Assembly (NCBI GenBank): GCA_019415525.1
Contig: DXZA01000050.1
Coordinates: 1 to 64,000, forward strand
Length of the DNA: 64,000 nucleotides
Direction: 5' to 3'
DNA from: Tyzzerella sp.
GTDB lineage: Bacteria > Bacillota > Clostridia > Lachnospirales > Anaerotignaceae
Position 1 is the stretch's first letter. Every line of letters starts with the position of its first letter. Of this stretch, positions 53,412-61,243 are shown one piece after another. Below the pieces are notes generated by a model. That model saw nothing but the letters and a program-made list of their open reading frames with translations, did not search any database and was not told the origin of the DNA. Position numbers and translations under genes: made by a program.

Positions 53412-54062
53412 TTAATTATCGTTGTATTTAAGTTTAAACACATTTTTATTAAAGTCAAGTATTCCTTCTTTTCTAAGTTTAGAAAGTTCATTTGATAAAG
53501 CACTTCTATCAACAGAAAGATAGTCTGCCATTTCCTGACGATTAAGATTTATTGTAAATGTATTACTGTTATTTCTAACAGCTATTTCTGAAAGATATGA
53601 TAATATTTTTTCTCGTGTTGTCTTTTTCATAATATGTTCCATTTTTCTTGTAAGCATAATATTTTTTTCACTTATCATTCTTATCATATTTTCTGTAAGA
53701 ATTCTATGAAAACCACAACCATTATCACAAGAGAAAAGTATTTTTTGGCAATCTAAAAATTGAATTTCTGTTTTTTCATAAGCTACCACACTTACGTCAA
53801 GTTTTTTTTCCATAGAAAAAGCAAAGGCCTCTCCAAAAATATCACCTTCTGTAAGCTTTGCAATAATAGCACGATTTCCCCAAAAATCCTCTTTTATTAT
53901 ATTGACTCCACCTTTTAAAACAACACCAATCTCATTTACAGTATCACCATAATGCCATATATACTGGTCTTTTTCATACTGCTTTTTATAAGCAGAAAAA
54001 CAAGCTAACATTTTTTCCAAATCTTCTGGTACTATATTTTTAAAAAGTATATTTTTTTTCAT
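53412..54062 (-). CDS. Crp/Fnr-family transcription regulator
   Basis: 216 residues with the start at 54062 behind GAGGAATT. A cyclic-nucleotide-type sensor domain (about 15-120) with GVVLKGGVNII and GDIFGEAFAF, then a helix-turn-helix (NRQEMADYLSVDRSALSNELSKLRKEG). There is no N-terminal four-Cys Fnr cluster motif; Cys residues occur at CQK and CDNGCG in the sensor part. The divergent flavoprotein/ferredoxin pair and the palindrome in between suggest redox or nitrosative-stress control, similar to clostridial Crp-hcp type loci. Confidence 0.9.
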   Translation of the reverse strand: MKKNILFKNIVPEDLEKMLACFSAYKKQYEKDQYIWHYGDTVNEIGVVLKGGVNIIKEDFWGNRAIIAKLTEGDIFGEAFAFSMEKKLDVSVVAYEKTEIQFLDCQKILFSCDNGCGFHRILTENMIRMISEKNIMLTRKMEHIMKKTTREKILSYLSEIAVRNNSNTFTINLNRQEMADYLSVDRSALSNELSKLRKEGILDFNKNVFKLKYNDN

Positions 54063-54098
54063 AATTCCTCTTTTCCGTTGTAAAAACAACCGATTTAA

Positions 54099-54122
54099 TA
54101 GTATTATGATATTATAATACTA
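54099..54122. promoter_or_regulatory. Palindromic operator candidate between crp and nim-like genes
   Basis: TAGTATTAT (54099-54107), 6-base spacer, ATAATACTA (54114-54122), perfect 9-base arms. The N6 spacing fits Crp/Fnr binding. It overlaps the probable -10 region of the rightward gene (ATG at 54146). Confidence 0.55.
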
Positions 54123-54145
54123 ACATAAAATCAAGGAGGGTTTTT

Positions 54146-54643
54146 ATGAGAAGAAAAGACAGAGAAATGAGTGAAGAATTTGCCCTTGATGTACTTAAAA
54201 ACTGTGAATATGCTTTTATTTCAATGATTGATTTAAAGGATAATCCCTATTGTATACCTATCTCACCTGTCATTGAAAATAAAACAATATATTTTCACAG
54301 TGCTAAAAGTGGAACAAAAACAGATATTTTACGAAAAAATAACAATGTATGTATATCCTGTGTAGGAAAAACAAACCTTGTACCTGAAAAATTTACAACA
54401 GAATATGAATCAGCAATAGCTTTTGGAAAAGCTTATGAAATTACTGATGATGAAACAAAAATTTATGCATTAAAACTTATATGCGAAAAATTTGCAAAAA
54501 GTAATATGGAAAATTTTAATAATGCCATAGAAAGAAGCCTTGCAATTACAGCTATATGGAAAATTGAAATTGAAAGTATAACAGGAAAAAGAAAAAAATA
54601 CGATTTAGAAGGAAAAGAAATGAAATTTGGGAGGACAGAATAA
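54146..54643 (+). CDS. Pyridoxamine-phosphate-oxidase-fold flavoprotein (Nim-like)
   Basis: 165 residues. The split-barrel FMN fold is suggested by MRRKDREMSEEFALDVLKNCEYAFISMID, CIPISPVIENKTIYFHSAKSGTKTDILRKN and the C-terminal WKIEIESITGKR. Related Nim proteins reduce 5-nitroimidazoles, though most clostridial homologues have unknown substrates. AAGGAGGG precedes ATG. The ferredoxin gene starts 2 bases after its stop, so they are co-expressed. Confidence 0.88.
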   Translation: MRRKDREMSEEFALDVLKNCEYAFISMIDLKDNPYCIPISPVIENKTIYFHSAKSGTKTDILRKNNNVCISCVGKTNLVPEKFTTEYESAIAFGKAYEITDDETKIYALKLICEKFAKSNMENFNNAIERSLAITAIWKIEIESITGKRKKYDLEGKEMKFGRTE

Positions 54644-54645
54644 AA

Positions 54646-55338
54646 ATGGTAAAAAGAAAAATAATTAAAATAGATAGTGAAAAATGTAATGGTTGTGGAC
54701 TTTGTGCAAGAGCTTGTCACGAAGGGGCAATAGGAATGGTTGATGGAAAAGCAGTTCTTTTAAGAGATGATTATTGTGACGGTCTTGGAGATTGTCTTCC
54801 TGCCTGTCCAGTATCTGCAATATCATTTGAAGAAAGAGAAGCTCTTGAATATGATGAAGAAGCAGTAAAAAAACATATGGCAGAAAGAAAATTAGCAGAA
54901 AATACTTGTGCTTGTGCCGGCTCACAGTCAAAATCAATAGAAAGAGAAGAAATAAATGTAAATTCTGCACCTGTACAAAGTTGTCTTTCACAATGGCCAG
55001 TACAGATTAAACTTGTGCCTGTAAATGCACCATATTTTGATAACTGCAATCTTCTTATTGCAGCTGACTGTACAGCATTTGCATATGGTGATTTTCATAA
55101 TAAATTTATAAAAAACAGAATAACACTTATAGGCTGTCCAAAACTTGATATGACAGATTATTCAGAAAAGCTTTCAGAAATTTTAAGACTTAACAATATT
55201 AATACAATAACAGTAACACGTATGCAAGTACCTTGCTGTGGCGGTATAGAAAACGCTGTTAAAAACGCAGTTATAAAATCAGGTAAAAATATACCTGTTG
55301 AAGTTGTTACAATAACACCAGACGGAAATATATTATAA
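54646..55338 (+). CDS. Two-cluster ferredoxin with a C-terminal Cys-containing domain
   Basis: 230 residues. The N-terminal 65 residues hold two [4Fe-4S] motifs (CNGCGLCARACHEGAI and CDGLGDCLPACPVSAI; the second has longer spacing). A CAC linker follows, then a domain with AADCTAFAYGDFHNKFI, LIGCPKLD and VPCCGGIENAV, features of the iron-sulfur proteins that accompany clostridial Crp regulators. Probably an electron carrier for the Nim-like flavoprotein or another redox partner. Confidence 0.87.
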   Translation: MVKRKIIKIDSEKCNGCGLCARACHEGAIGMVDGKAVLLRDDYCDGLGDCLPACPVSAISFEEREALEYDEEAVKKHMAERKLAENTCACAGSQSKSIEREEINVNSAPVQSCLSQWPVQIKLVPVNAPYFDNCNLLIAADCTAFAYGDFHNKFIKNRITLIGCPKLDMTDYSEKLSEILRLNNINTITVTRMQVPCCGGIENAVKNAVIKSGKNIPVEVVTITPDGNIL

Positions 55339-55340
55339 AA

Positions 55341-55384
55341 ACAAAAAAATCTCCCTACTATTTTTTAGTAGGGAGTTATTTTTA
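55341..55384. terminator. Bidirectional terminator
   Basis: Perfect 10-bp stem CTCCCTACTA/TAGTAGGGAG between the convergent ferredoxin and carbonic anhydrase genes, with A- and T-rich flanks. Confidence 0.9.
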
Positions 55385-55927
55385 TACTCTTCTTAAAGCT
55401 CCTGTTTTAGGGTCTATAACAAGACCATTTACAATTATTCCTTCTGGTATAAGTGGGTGATTTTTTATAATATTAACACTATGTCTTACAGCCTCTTCAA
55501 CATCTTCAAAACCTGTAAGCCAACTGTCCATATTTGTTTCACAGCATATATGACTATCAAGGTGTTTTTCGTCAATTCCTCTTTCTCTCATTTCATTAAT
55601 AAGTTTTTCGGATTTAAGTCCCTGCATTCCACAATCATCATGCCCTATAACAATAACCTCTTTAACACCCATATCATATATACCAACAAGTATACTTCTA
55701 AGTTCACTTCCATAAGGATTTGTTATAACAGCACCGGCAGTTTTTACAACTTGTGCATCTCCATTTTTTATGCCTATTGCACGAGGAAGAAGCTCTGTAA
55801 GTCTTGTATCCATACAAGTGACTATCATAAGATGTCTGTCTGGATATTTGTCTGTTTCATACTGTACATACTCCTTATTTTCTACAAAGGCTTTATTAAA
55901 TTCCATTATTTTTTCAAGCTCAAGCAT
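55382..55927 (-). CDS. Beta-type carbonic anhydrase
   Basis: 181 residues with the start at 55927, 7 bases after AAGGAG; an upstream in-frame GTG lies in that site. Interconverts CO2 and bicarbonate. Zinc ligands and the Asp-Arg pair are seen in VTCMDTRL and GHDDCGMQ, with KTAGAVITNPYGSELRSI between. It belongs to the short beta-clade found in Gram-positives. It stands alone. Confidence 0.92.
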   Translation of the reverse strand: MLELEKIMEFNKAFVENKEYVQYETDKYPDRHLMIVTCMDTRLTELLPRAIGIKNGDAQVVKTAGAVITNPYGSELRSILVGIYDMGVKEVIVIGHDDCGMQGLKSEKLINEMRERGIDEKHLDSHICCETNMDSWLTGFEDVEEAVRHSVNIIKNHPLIPEGIIVNGLVIDPKTGALRRV

Positions 55928-56030
55928 TTTTTTCACTCCTTTGATTATGTAAAATATTTCTATATATGATATACTATATACGATAAAAATTCAAACTTTT
56001 ATTAATATAAATGCAAAAAAGGTGAATAAT

Positions 56031-56474
56031 ATGAATATAATTGTAGATGCAGATGCTTGTCCTGTAAAAGATATAATAGTTGAAGAAAGCAAAAAATTTA
56101 ATATACCGGTTATAATGGTAACAGATACAAGTCATATAATTGATGAAAATGGTTTTAAAGTTGTTACAGTTGACAAATCAGCTGACATTGCAGACTTTTT
56201 TATTGCAAATATTGCAAAAAAAGGTGATATTTCAGTAACTCAAGATTATGGTCTTGCAACACTTTTGCTTGCAAAGTGAGTATATGTAATACATCAAAAT
56301 GGATTTATATATACAAATGAAAATATAGAAAGAATGTTATTTGAAAGACATATTTCAAAAGAACAAATAAGAAAACATAAAAGATTTAAAGGGAATATTA
56401 AAAAACGTACAAAAGAAGATGATGAAAAATTCAGAAAATGCTTTGTAAATCTTTTAGAAAAGTTATGCAAATAA
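56031..56474 (+). pseudogene. yaiI/yqxD (UPF0178, DUF188) gene interrupted by an in-frame TGA
   Basis: The frame starts at ATG 56031 behind AAGGTGAA and gives the normal DUF188 sequence up to TQDYGLATLLLAK, then TGA at 56277-56279. Without any shift it continues VYVIHQNGFIYTNENIERML, FERHIS and KKRTKEDDEKF to TAA at 56472. The joined 147-codon product has full family length, and TGA sits where a Gly (GGA) is expected. A single nonsense change is the simplest reading. The family is NYN/PIN-like and functionally obscure. Confidence 0.85.
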
Positions 56475-56502
56475 AAAAGGTATCTTTTGATACCTTTTTT
56501 TA
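56473..56502. terminator. Bidirectional terminator
   Basis: Stem AAAAAAGGTATC/GATACCTTTTTT with a TTTT loop, overlapping the stop codons of the yaiI remnant and dCMP deaminase. Confidence 0.9.
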
Positions 56503-56943
56503 TTCCATAATTACAAGCTCAATATTAGCTTCTTTAAGTATTCTCATTGAAAGTTCATCAGGATAACTTCCTTTATAGACTATTTTAACAATACCCGCAT
56601 TTACAGCCATTTTGGCACATATTACACAAGGTTGAAGTGTAACATATAAAGTAGCACCTTTTGTGCTAACTCCTACATTTGCTGCCTGTATAATGGCATT
56701 TTGCTCAGCATGTAAAGCCATACAAAGTTCATGTCTTTGTCCAGATGGTATATTAAGACGTTCTCTCTCACAATATCCTAAGTCAGTACAATGGCTAATT
56801 CCGGAAGGAGCTCCATTATACCCTGTTGTTAATATTCTATTATCTTTTACAATAACAGCACCTACCTGACGTCTAAGACATGTTGAACGTGTTTTTACTA
56901 TTTCTGCAATCTCCATAAAATATTCATCCCAACTTGCTCGCAT
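56500..56943 (-). CDS. Deoxycytidylate deaminase family (ComEB-like)
   Basis: 147 residues. Deaminates dCMP to dUMP for thymidylate synthesis. Zinc motif HAEQNAIIQ with the catalytic Glu, PCVICAK for the two Cys ligands, and the N-terminal TCLRRQVGAVIVKDNRILTTGYNG. The G-rich ribosome site AAGGGGG precedes ATG. ComEB is the Bacillus homologue; no com operon is present here. Confidence 0.93.
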   Translation of the reverse strand: MRASWDEYFMEIAEIVKTRSTCLRRQVGAVIVKDNRILTTGYNGAPSGISHCTDLGYCERERLNIPSGQRHELCMALHAEQNAIIQAANVGVSTKGATLYVTLQPCVICAKMAVNAGIVKIVYKGSYPDELSMRILKEANIELVIME

Positions 56944-56991
56944 TATAATCCCCCTTTCTAAATGTTTTTATAAAGTATATCAAAAAGTATT

Positions 56992-57438
56992 TTATTTTAA
57001 AAGTTCTTTTTCAAGTATATCAGCTGCCAATTTTACGACTTCGCCACAAGGACGTTTTTTATAATATTCATCAGTACGTTTTGAAGGTGTTGGATTATCT
57101 GATTTTATATTAAGTCCCAAAAGCTCACGACATATTATAGAGCCATTTTTATTTTGAAACTCTTTTGCCAATTTTTGGACTTTTTCGTATACTTCTTTTT
57201 TCTCCTCAAAAGCTTTAGGGTCATTATACCCTTCTTTCATTCCAAGAACAATAAACATACCTGAAACAGCACCACAAACTTCTCTCATTCTTCCCATACC
57301 TGCACCAAGAGGCGAAACCATTTTAACTATTGTATTAAAATCCATTTCAAAATCTTCACAAAAAGCTCCTACAACAGATTGACAACAATTATAGCCCTCT
57401 TCAAATAAACTTTTTGCTTTTTCTCCTTTAATACCCAT
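56992..57438 (-). CDS. C_GCAxxG_C_C family protein (probable redox protein)
   Basis: 148 residues. Conserved cysteines are arranged as in the C_GCAxxG_C_C family: NCCQSVVGAFCEDF, MREVCGAVSGMF, SIICRELLG and RPCGEVV. Members are common in anaerobes, are presumed to bind metal or act in redox reactions, and have no proven function. GGAGGTA precedes ATG. It lies 33 bases downstream of a terminator that closes a structured leader-like RNA, so its expression may depend on that element. Confidence 0.88.
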   Translation of the reverse strand: MGIKGEKAKSLFEEGYNCCQSVVGAFCEDFEMDFNTIVKMVSPLGAGMGRMREVCGAVSGMFIVLGMKEGYNDPKAFEEKKEVYEKVQKLAKEFQNKNGSIICRELLGLNIKSDNPTPSKRTDEYYKKRPCGEVVKLAADILEKELLK

Positions 57439-57473
57439 TTTTTATTACCTCCAAAAAATAATTTAAACAATAA

Positions 57474-57513
57474 AAAAAAATCCATCGGCAGGATAAGGGT
57501 CGATGGATTTTTT
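57474..57513 (-). terminator. Terminator of the 57.5-kb leader RNA
   Basis: Stem AAAAATCCATCG/CGATGGATTTTT with a 13-base loop and nine T on the minus strand. It lies between the candidate RNA and the C_GCAxxG_C_C gene. Confidence 0.85.
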
Positions 57514-57614
57514 AGTACTTCTTAATCTTTAATTTTGGGGGAATTAAAAGATTAAATAAATATATAAAGCACAAAATGCTTTAAAGCTATTTAATTACTA
57601 ACAAGTACACACTG
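57474..57614 (-). ncRNA. Candidate structured RNA (three-way junction plus terminator)
   Basis: From a promoter-consistent start near 57614 the minus strand can fold as: P1 GTACTT (57603-57608) with AAGTAC (57515-57520); inside it P2 AAAGCA/TGCTTT (57566-57571, 57577-57582) and P3, a 13-bp helix (57522-57534 with 57542-57555) with the loop CCCCCAA; then the terminator, whose loop also carries CCC. No open frame of note lies inside. It could be a small RNA with C-rich loops or an attenuating leader of the downstream gene. No known RNA family is recognised. Confidence 0.5.
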
Positions 57615-57620
57615 TTACTT

Positions 57621-57649
57621 ACTATATAATTTTAACATATTTTTTACAA
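57621..57649 (-). promoter_or_regulatory. Promoter of the candidate RNA
   Basis: TTGTAA (57644-57649), 17-base spacer, TATAGT (57621-57626) on the minus strand; TTTACT-N16-TAAAAT overlaps it as an alternative. The predicted start falls a few bases before P1. The rest of 57650-57795 is plain AT-rich sequence. Confidence 0.5.
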
Positions 57650-57795
57650 AAGTAAACTATTTTTGTTTATTTTTTTTATTTTTTCTATTTAAAACAACTT
57701 ATATACAAATTTTTAACCAAAATTTAATAAAATTGTATATGGTATATGAAATAAATTGCACTTTTATTATAAAAAATAGTAAATCGATGTACTAT

Positions 57796-58737
57796 TTATA
57801 CAAATTTCTTTACAGCATTTCCATCTGTATACAAATATAAATCCCCTTGTATATACCCTTGTTCATTCATATAATTTTCTATTTCATCATGTATTTTCCA
57901 CCAGCTCATACCCCAATTTGCAAAAAGAGTATTTTCCTCAGGAGCTCTACCTATTATTCTTTGAACAGCAATATTAGGTGAAAGATATCTTAAAAATGCT
58001 ATAACTCTATTTTTATATTCTTCCACAGAACATATTTCAAAATCTCCCCTAGAGTATTCCTCAGCCATATCTGTATTTTTTTCAATATACAAAGCATGTA
58101 ATTTTATATAATCAGAACCAAGAACAGATACTATTTTTGCACATTCTATAGAGTCATCAATATTATCCCAAGGCAAATTAAGTATAATATGAGTACATAA
58201 ATTAAACCCATATTTCTTAATACGCAAAACAGCGTCAATATACTCTGCAAGGCTATGACCTCTGTTTACTTTTTTAAGAGAATGATAATTAACTGTTTGA
58301 AGACCAAGTTCAACAGTTATATTTATATTTTTTTCTTCATTTATTTTTTTTAGGACATCAAGATATTTTTCGTGTATACAATCAGGTCTTGTTGAAACAG
58401 CTATTTCAACAATATCAGAAACATTAGAGGCTTCATTTATATATTTTTCAAAATCTTCTACTGGAAGATATGTGTTTGTAAAGCTTTGAAAATATGCTAT
58501 AAATTTTTTTGCCTTATATCTTTTACCTATATATTCTTTATTTTTTTCAAGTTGTTCATAAACAGAAAAAGTACCGGATAAATTTTCAAATCCGGCACCT
58601 TCAACTCCGCAATATGAACAACCTTTTTTACCGTTATTTCTATTTGGACAGCTTACAGGAATAGAAACCGGAAGTTTATAAACCTTTTCACCATACCTTT
58701 CTTTCAAATAATCGGAATATCGGTTGTAAACGCTCAT
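57796..58737 (-). CDS. Radical SAM protein, YhcC/TIGR01212 type
   Basis: 313 residues. The N-terminal cluster motif is the long form CPNRNNGKKGCSYCG, followed by AYFQSFTNTY, STRPDC, ELGLQTVN and THIILNLPWD, all typical of this radical-SAM family of unknown substrate, sometimes linked to tRNA or oxygen-independent Elp3-like chemistry. The ribosome site GGAG is about 14 bases before ATG. It follows the small P-loop gene by 2 bases. Confidence 0.9.
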   Translation of the reverse strand: MSVYNRYSDYLKERYGEKVYKLPVSIPVSCPNRNNGKKGCSYCGVEGAGFENLSGTFSVYEQLEKNKEYIGKRYKAKKFIAYFQSFTNTYLPVEDFEKYINEASNVSDIVEIAVSTRPDCIHEKYLDVLKKINEEKNINITVELGLQTVNYHSLKKVNRGHSLAEYIDAVLRIKKYGFNLCTHIILNLPWDNIDDSIECAKIVSVLGSDYIKLHALYIEKNTDMAEEYSRGDFEICSVEEYKNRVIAFLRYLSPNIAVQRIIGRAPEENTLFANWGMSWWKIHDEIENYMNEQGYIQGDLYLYTDGNAVKKFV

Positions 58738-58739
58738 AA

Positions 58740-59153
58740 TTAAATAATGTACTCCTTCACTTTATCAGGAAGAGCTTCTGCTTTTTCACTGATAATTATA
58801 CTAAAATCAACATTTGCTTTTGCAGATGTTTTTTCGAGTTCACATATAAACTCAGTAAGACCTTCATCAGTAACTTCTTTAACTATATTATGAAGACCAT
58901 CAATAAAAATTTTCTCTATATCATTATCCTGCGAAAGTATACCACAAATAAACCCAAATAATACTTTTAAGTCTTTCATAACAAAGCCTGATGTTTCAAC
59001 AAAACGAATGTCATAATGCAAATCATACATATGTCTATTGTCATCGTCAATAAACACAACATGACCATTGGCTGTTTTACCAGCTTCATTAGCCATATCT
59101 AATATTTTTTTACTTTTTCCTTCACCTTTACCGCCAGCAAGAATCTGTATCAT
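58740..59153 (-). CDS. Small P-loop ATP-binding protein
   Basis: 137 residues. P-loop GGKGEGKSK at about 7-15, then FIDDDNRHMYDL and a Walker-B-like IEKIFIDGLHN; the rest gives no clear family. Similar short clostridial proteins are sometimes named PilT-like, but no pilus gene is near. GGGGGAG precedes ATG. It is cotranscribed with the radical-SAM gene, from a promoter probably in the 59154-59363 gap, where no gene is seen. Confidence 0.7.
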   Translation of the reverse strand: MIQILAGGKGEGKSKKILDMANEAGKTANGHVVFIDDDNRHMYDLHYDIRFVETSGFVMKDLKVLFGFICGILSQDNDIEKIFIDGLHNIVKEVTDEGLTEFICELEKTSAKANVDFSIIISEKAEALPDKVKEYII

Positions 59154-59363
59154 TGCAATCTCCCCCTTTTATTTGGATATGATATACTTTTGATTTAATA
59201 ACATAATTATAAAAGTTTAAAATTAAAATTTTATTTAGTAATGTTATTTATAATAATATTATTCTACGATTTAGGACGAATTCCTCTTTTTTTTAAAAAG
59301 TTTTTTAACAATATATATTTTTTGTATAATTTTTATATAAATTAATACATCTTTTTATATAAA

Positions 59364-60218
59364 TTACACATTAAAATTCCAACCACAAGTAGTGCAAAGC
59401 TGTTCAACTCTTCTATTCTGAGAAAAGCCTTCTTTCATTTTACATACTCTTTCACTATTTATTATTTTATCAAAATCACATTGAAATATATTACCTAAAT
59501 TTATATCACCACAACTATCAAGACAACAAGGAATAACTGTACCATCAACAAGTATACCCATATGACTTTTAAGTCCAAAACATTTACCTTCAAAAAACTG
59601 TGGTTCTCTATTTATATCCGGCCAAAAGAAAACTTTATCTTGTTGAAGAAAAACTCTGTCTTTAAGTTTTATACCGTTTCTGTCTGTTTGTCTGACTTCA
59701 ATTTCAGAAAGAGCGAATTTTTCTTTTAAAAGTCTAAATGTTGTTTCATTTTCAGAAAAAAGACTACTTTCCATATTCCATAATCTAAGACAATTTATTA
59801 TTCTTCCTTCAATATCTGTTTTATCTATAAAATCAAATATTCTTTTTAAATATTCTTCATTTGTAAACTCAACAGTATTAGCCGGAAAGCTATGGAGAGA
59901 ATAATTTATCTGTCTTAAAGCCTTTTTGTTTAATATAATATCTCCCTTTTCTTCTATAAGAGTACCGTTTGTAGTCATATTAGCCTGTATATTATACTCT
60001 GCACAAACATCAAGTATCTCTCCTATATTAGGGTGTAAAAGAGGTTCACCCATAACATGAAGGTATATAAAATCAGTATATGGCTTTATTTTAGAAAGAA
60101 CAGTATAAAAATTTTCAACAGTCATAAACTGTGGTTTTCTTTTTGTTTTTGGACAAAAAGAGCAATTCATATTACAAACATTTGTTATTTCAACATATAT
60201 TTTTTTTAATTTTTTCAT
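59364..60218 (-). CDS. Radical SAM/SPASM domain protein
   Basis: 284 residues. CNMNCSFC near residue 14 is the radical-SAM cluster; MGEPLLHP and TTNGTL are the SAM-binding stretches. The C-terminal SPASM-type region has Cys in GKCFG, IPCCLDSCGD and LCTTCGW for one or more auxiliary clusters. Such proteins modify peptides or enzymes; no precursor peptide is visible nearby. Its ATG overlaps the stop of the cation transporter (TAATG), so translation is coupled to it. Confidence 0.88.
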   Translation of the reverse strand: MKKLKKIYVEITNVCNMNCSFCPKTKRKPQFMTVENFYTVLSKIKPYTDFIYLHVMGEPLLHPNIGEILDVCAEYNIQANMTTNGTLIEEKGDIILNKKALRQINYSLHSFPANTVEFTNEEYLKRIFDFIDKTDIEGRIINCLRLWNMESSLFSENETTFRLLKEKFALSEIEVRQTDRNGIKLKDRVFLQQDKVFFWPDINREPQFFEGKCFGLKSHMGILVDGTVIPCCLDSCGDINLGNIFQCDFDKIINSERVCKMKEGFSQNRRVEQLCTTCGWNFNV

Positions 60219-61114
60219 TATTCACCTTTACTTTTATAAGGGTTTACATGTACCATACAATGTTTAACATCAGGTAATGTATTTTCTATTTTATTGTGTA
60301 CAGCTTCAGCTATTGAATGACCTTCTTTAACAGTTATTTCATCATCAACAGCAATTTCAACATCAACATATAATTTTGAGCCGTGAAGTCTTGTTTTCAC
60401 ATCGTCTATACCAATAACACCCTTAATATTAATTATAGTATTTTTTATTGTATTAATTGTATCATCATCAGCAGCTCTGTCAATAAGCTGATTTAAGCCT
60501 TGCATAAGTATTTCAACACCAACTTTTATAATAAGTATAGAAACAACAATACCGGCAATTGGGTCAAGAATTTCAAAGCCTATCATAGCTCCGGCTATAC
60601 CAAAAAGAGTACCTATTGATGAAAAAGCATCTGAACGATGATGCCAAGCATCAGCTTTTAAAGCTGTACTATTTATTTTTTCTGCTGCTTTAACAGTATA
60701 TCTATACATTAATTCTTTAACTAATATTGATAACACAGCAGCTATAAGAGCAAGTGCACCTGGTCTTGTAAAATCTTGATTTACAATTGTTTTAACACCT
60801 GTAACAGCAATACCAACGCCTGTAAATGAAAGCATAAGTGCAAGTAATACAGTAACAACAGACTCTATTCTTTCATGTCCATAAGGGTGACCCTCGTCAG
60901 CTTCTTTTTCAGAAAACTTTACTCCAACCATAACAGCAACTGTTGATATAACGTCAGAAACAGTATGAAAACCGTCTGCAATCATAGCACTACTTTGTGC
61001 CACAAAACCTGCAATAATTTTTACAACAGAAAGAACTACATTTGCAATTAATGTTTTTATACCTACATCATTTACAACTTCCATTCTTTCATCTCCACTA
61101 ATATTTTTTCTCAT
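60218..61114 (-). CDS. Cation diffusion facilitator (CDF) metal efflux protein
   Basis: 298 residues with the start at 61114 behind GGAGG. Six membrane segments; metal-site motifs HTVSDV in helix 2 and HHRSDAFSS in helix 5; a cytoplasmic C-terminal domain with DVKTRLHGSKLYVDVEIAVD and HxxVH-like KHCMVHVNP. Exports divalent metal (Zn, Fe, Mn, Ni or Co) in exchange for protons. Its leader resembles the 3' half of a NiCo riboswitch and carries a terminator, which favours Ni/Co control. Confidence 0.93.
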   Translation of the reverse strand: MRKNISGDERMEVVNDVGIKTLIANVVLSVVKIIAGFVAQSSAMIADGFHTVSDVISTVAVMVGVKFSEKEADEGHPYGHERIESVVTVLLALMLSFTGVGIAVTGVKTIVNQDFTRPGALALIAAVLSILVKELMYRYTVKAAEKINSTALKADAWHHRSDAFSSIGTLFGIAGAMIGFEILDPIAGIVVSILIIKVGVEILMQGLNQLIDRAADDDTINTIKNTIINIKGVIGIDDVKTRLHGSKLYVDVEIAVDDEITVKEGHSIAEAVHNKIENTLPDVKHCMVHVNPYKSKGE

Positions 61115-61154
61115 AATATCCTCCATAAAAATTCATCTCCTTATAATATATTCG

Positions 61155-61187
61155 TAAAAAAAAAGGGACAATTCTAAAAATTGTCCC
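61155..61187 (-). terminator. Leader terminator of the CDF transporter gene
   Basis: Perfect 9-bp stem GGGACAATT/AATTGTCCC with a short loop and nine T on the minus strand, ending about 40 bases before the CDF start. Confidence 0.85.
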
Positions 61188-61237
61188 ACAGAATATTCTG
61201 CTGCCAAAGTGGCCCGAGATTAATATAATCTCTGATG
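61155..61237 (-). promoter_or_regulatory. Metal-riboswitch-like leader (NiCo/czcD type candidate)
   Basis: On the minus strand the leader shows a GAGATT/AATCTC hairpin, then CGGGC, a short CCA/TGG hairpin, GGCAGCAGA and TCTGTGGGACA. The last three blocks match my recollection of the conserved 3' half of NiCo riboswitches. The following terminator uses GGGACAATT (61165-61173) as one arm, so aptamer and terminator would compete. The 5' strand of the closing helix is short or missing from the predicted start, which lowers confidence. Confidence 0.5.
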
Positions 61238-61243
61238 TAACAG

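Noticed and set aside
54665..54991. 108-codon minus-strand frame opposite the ferredoxin gene
   Set aside because: Leu/His-rich antisense shadow; the plus-strand gene has two intact Fe-S motifs.
56277..56279. Selenocysteine or UGA-as-Gly recoding at the yaiI TGA
   Set aside because: No Sec-type hairpin seen just downstream, the family has Gly here, and other genes in the window end in TGA.
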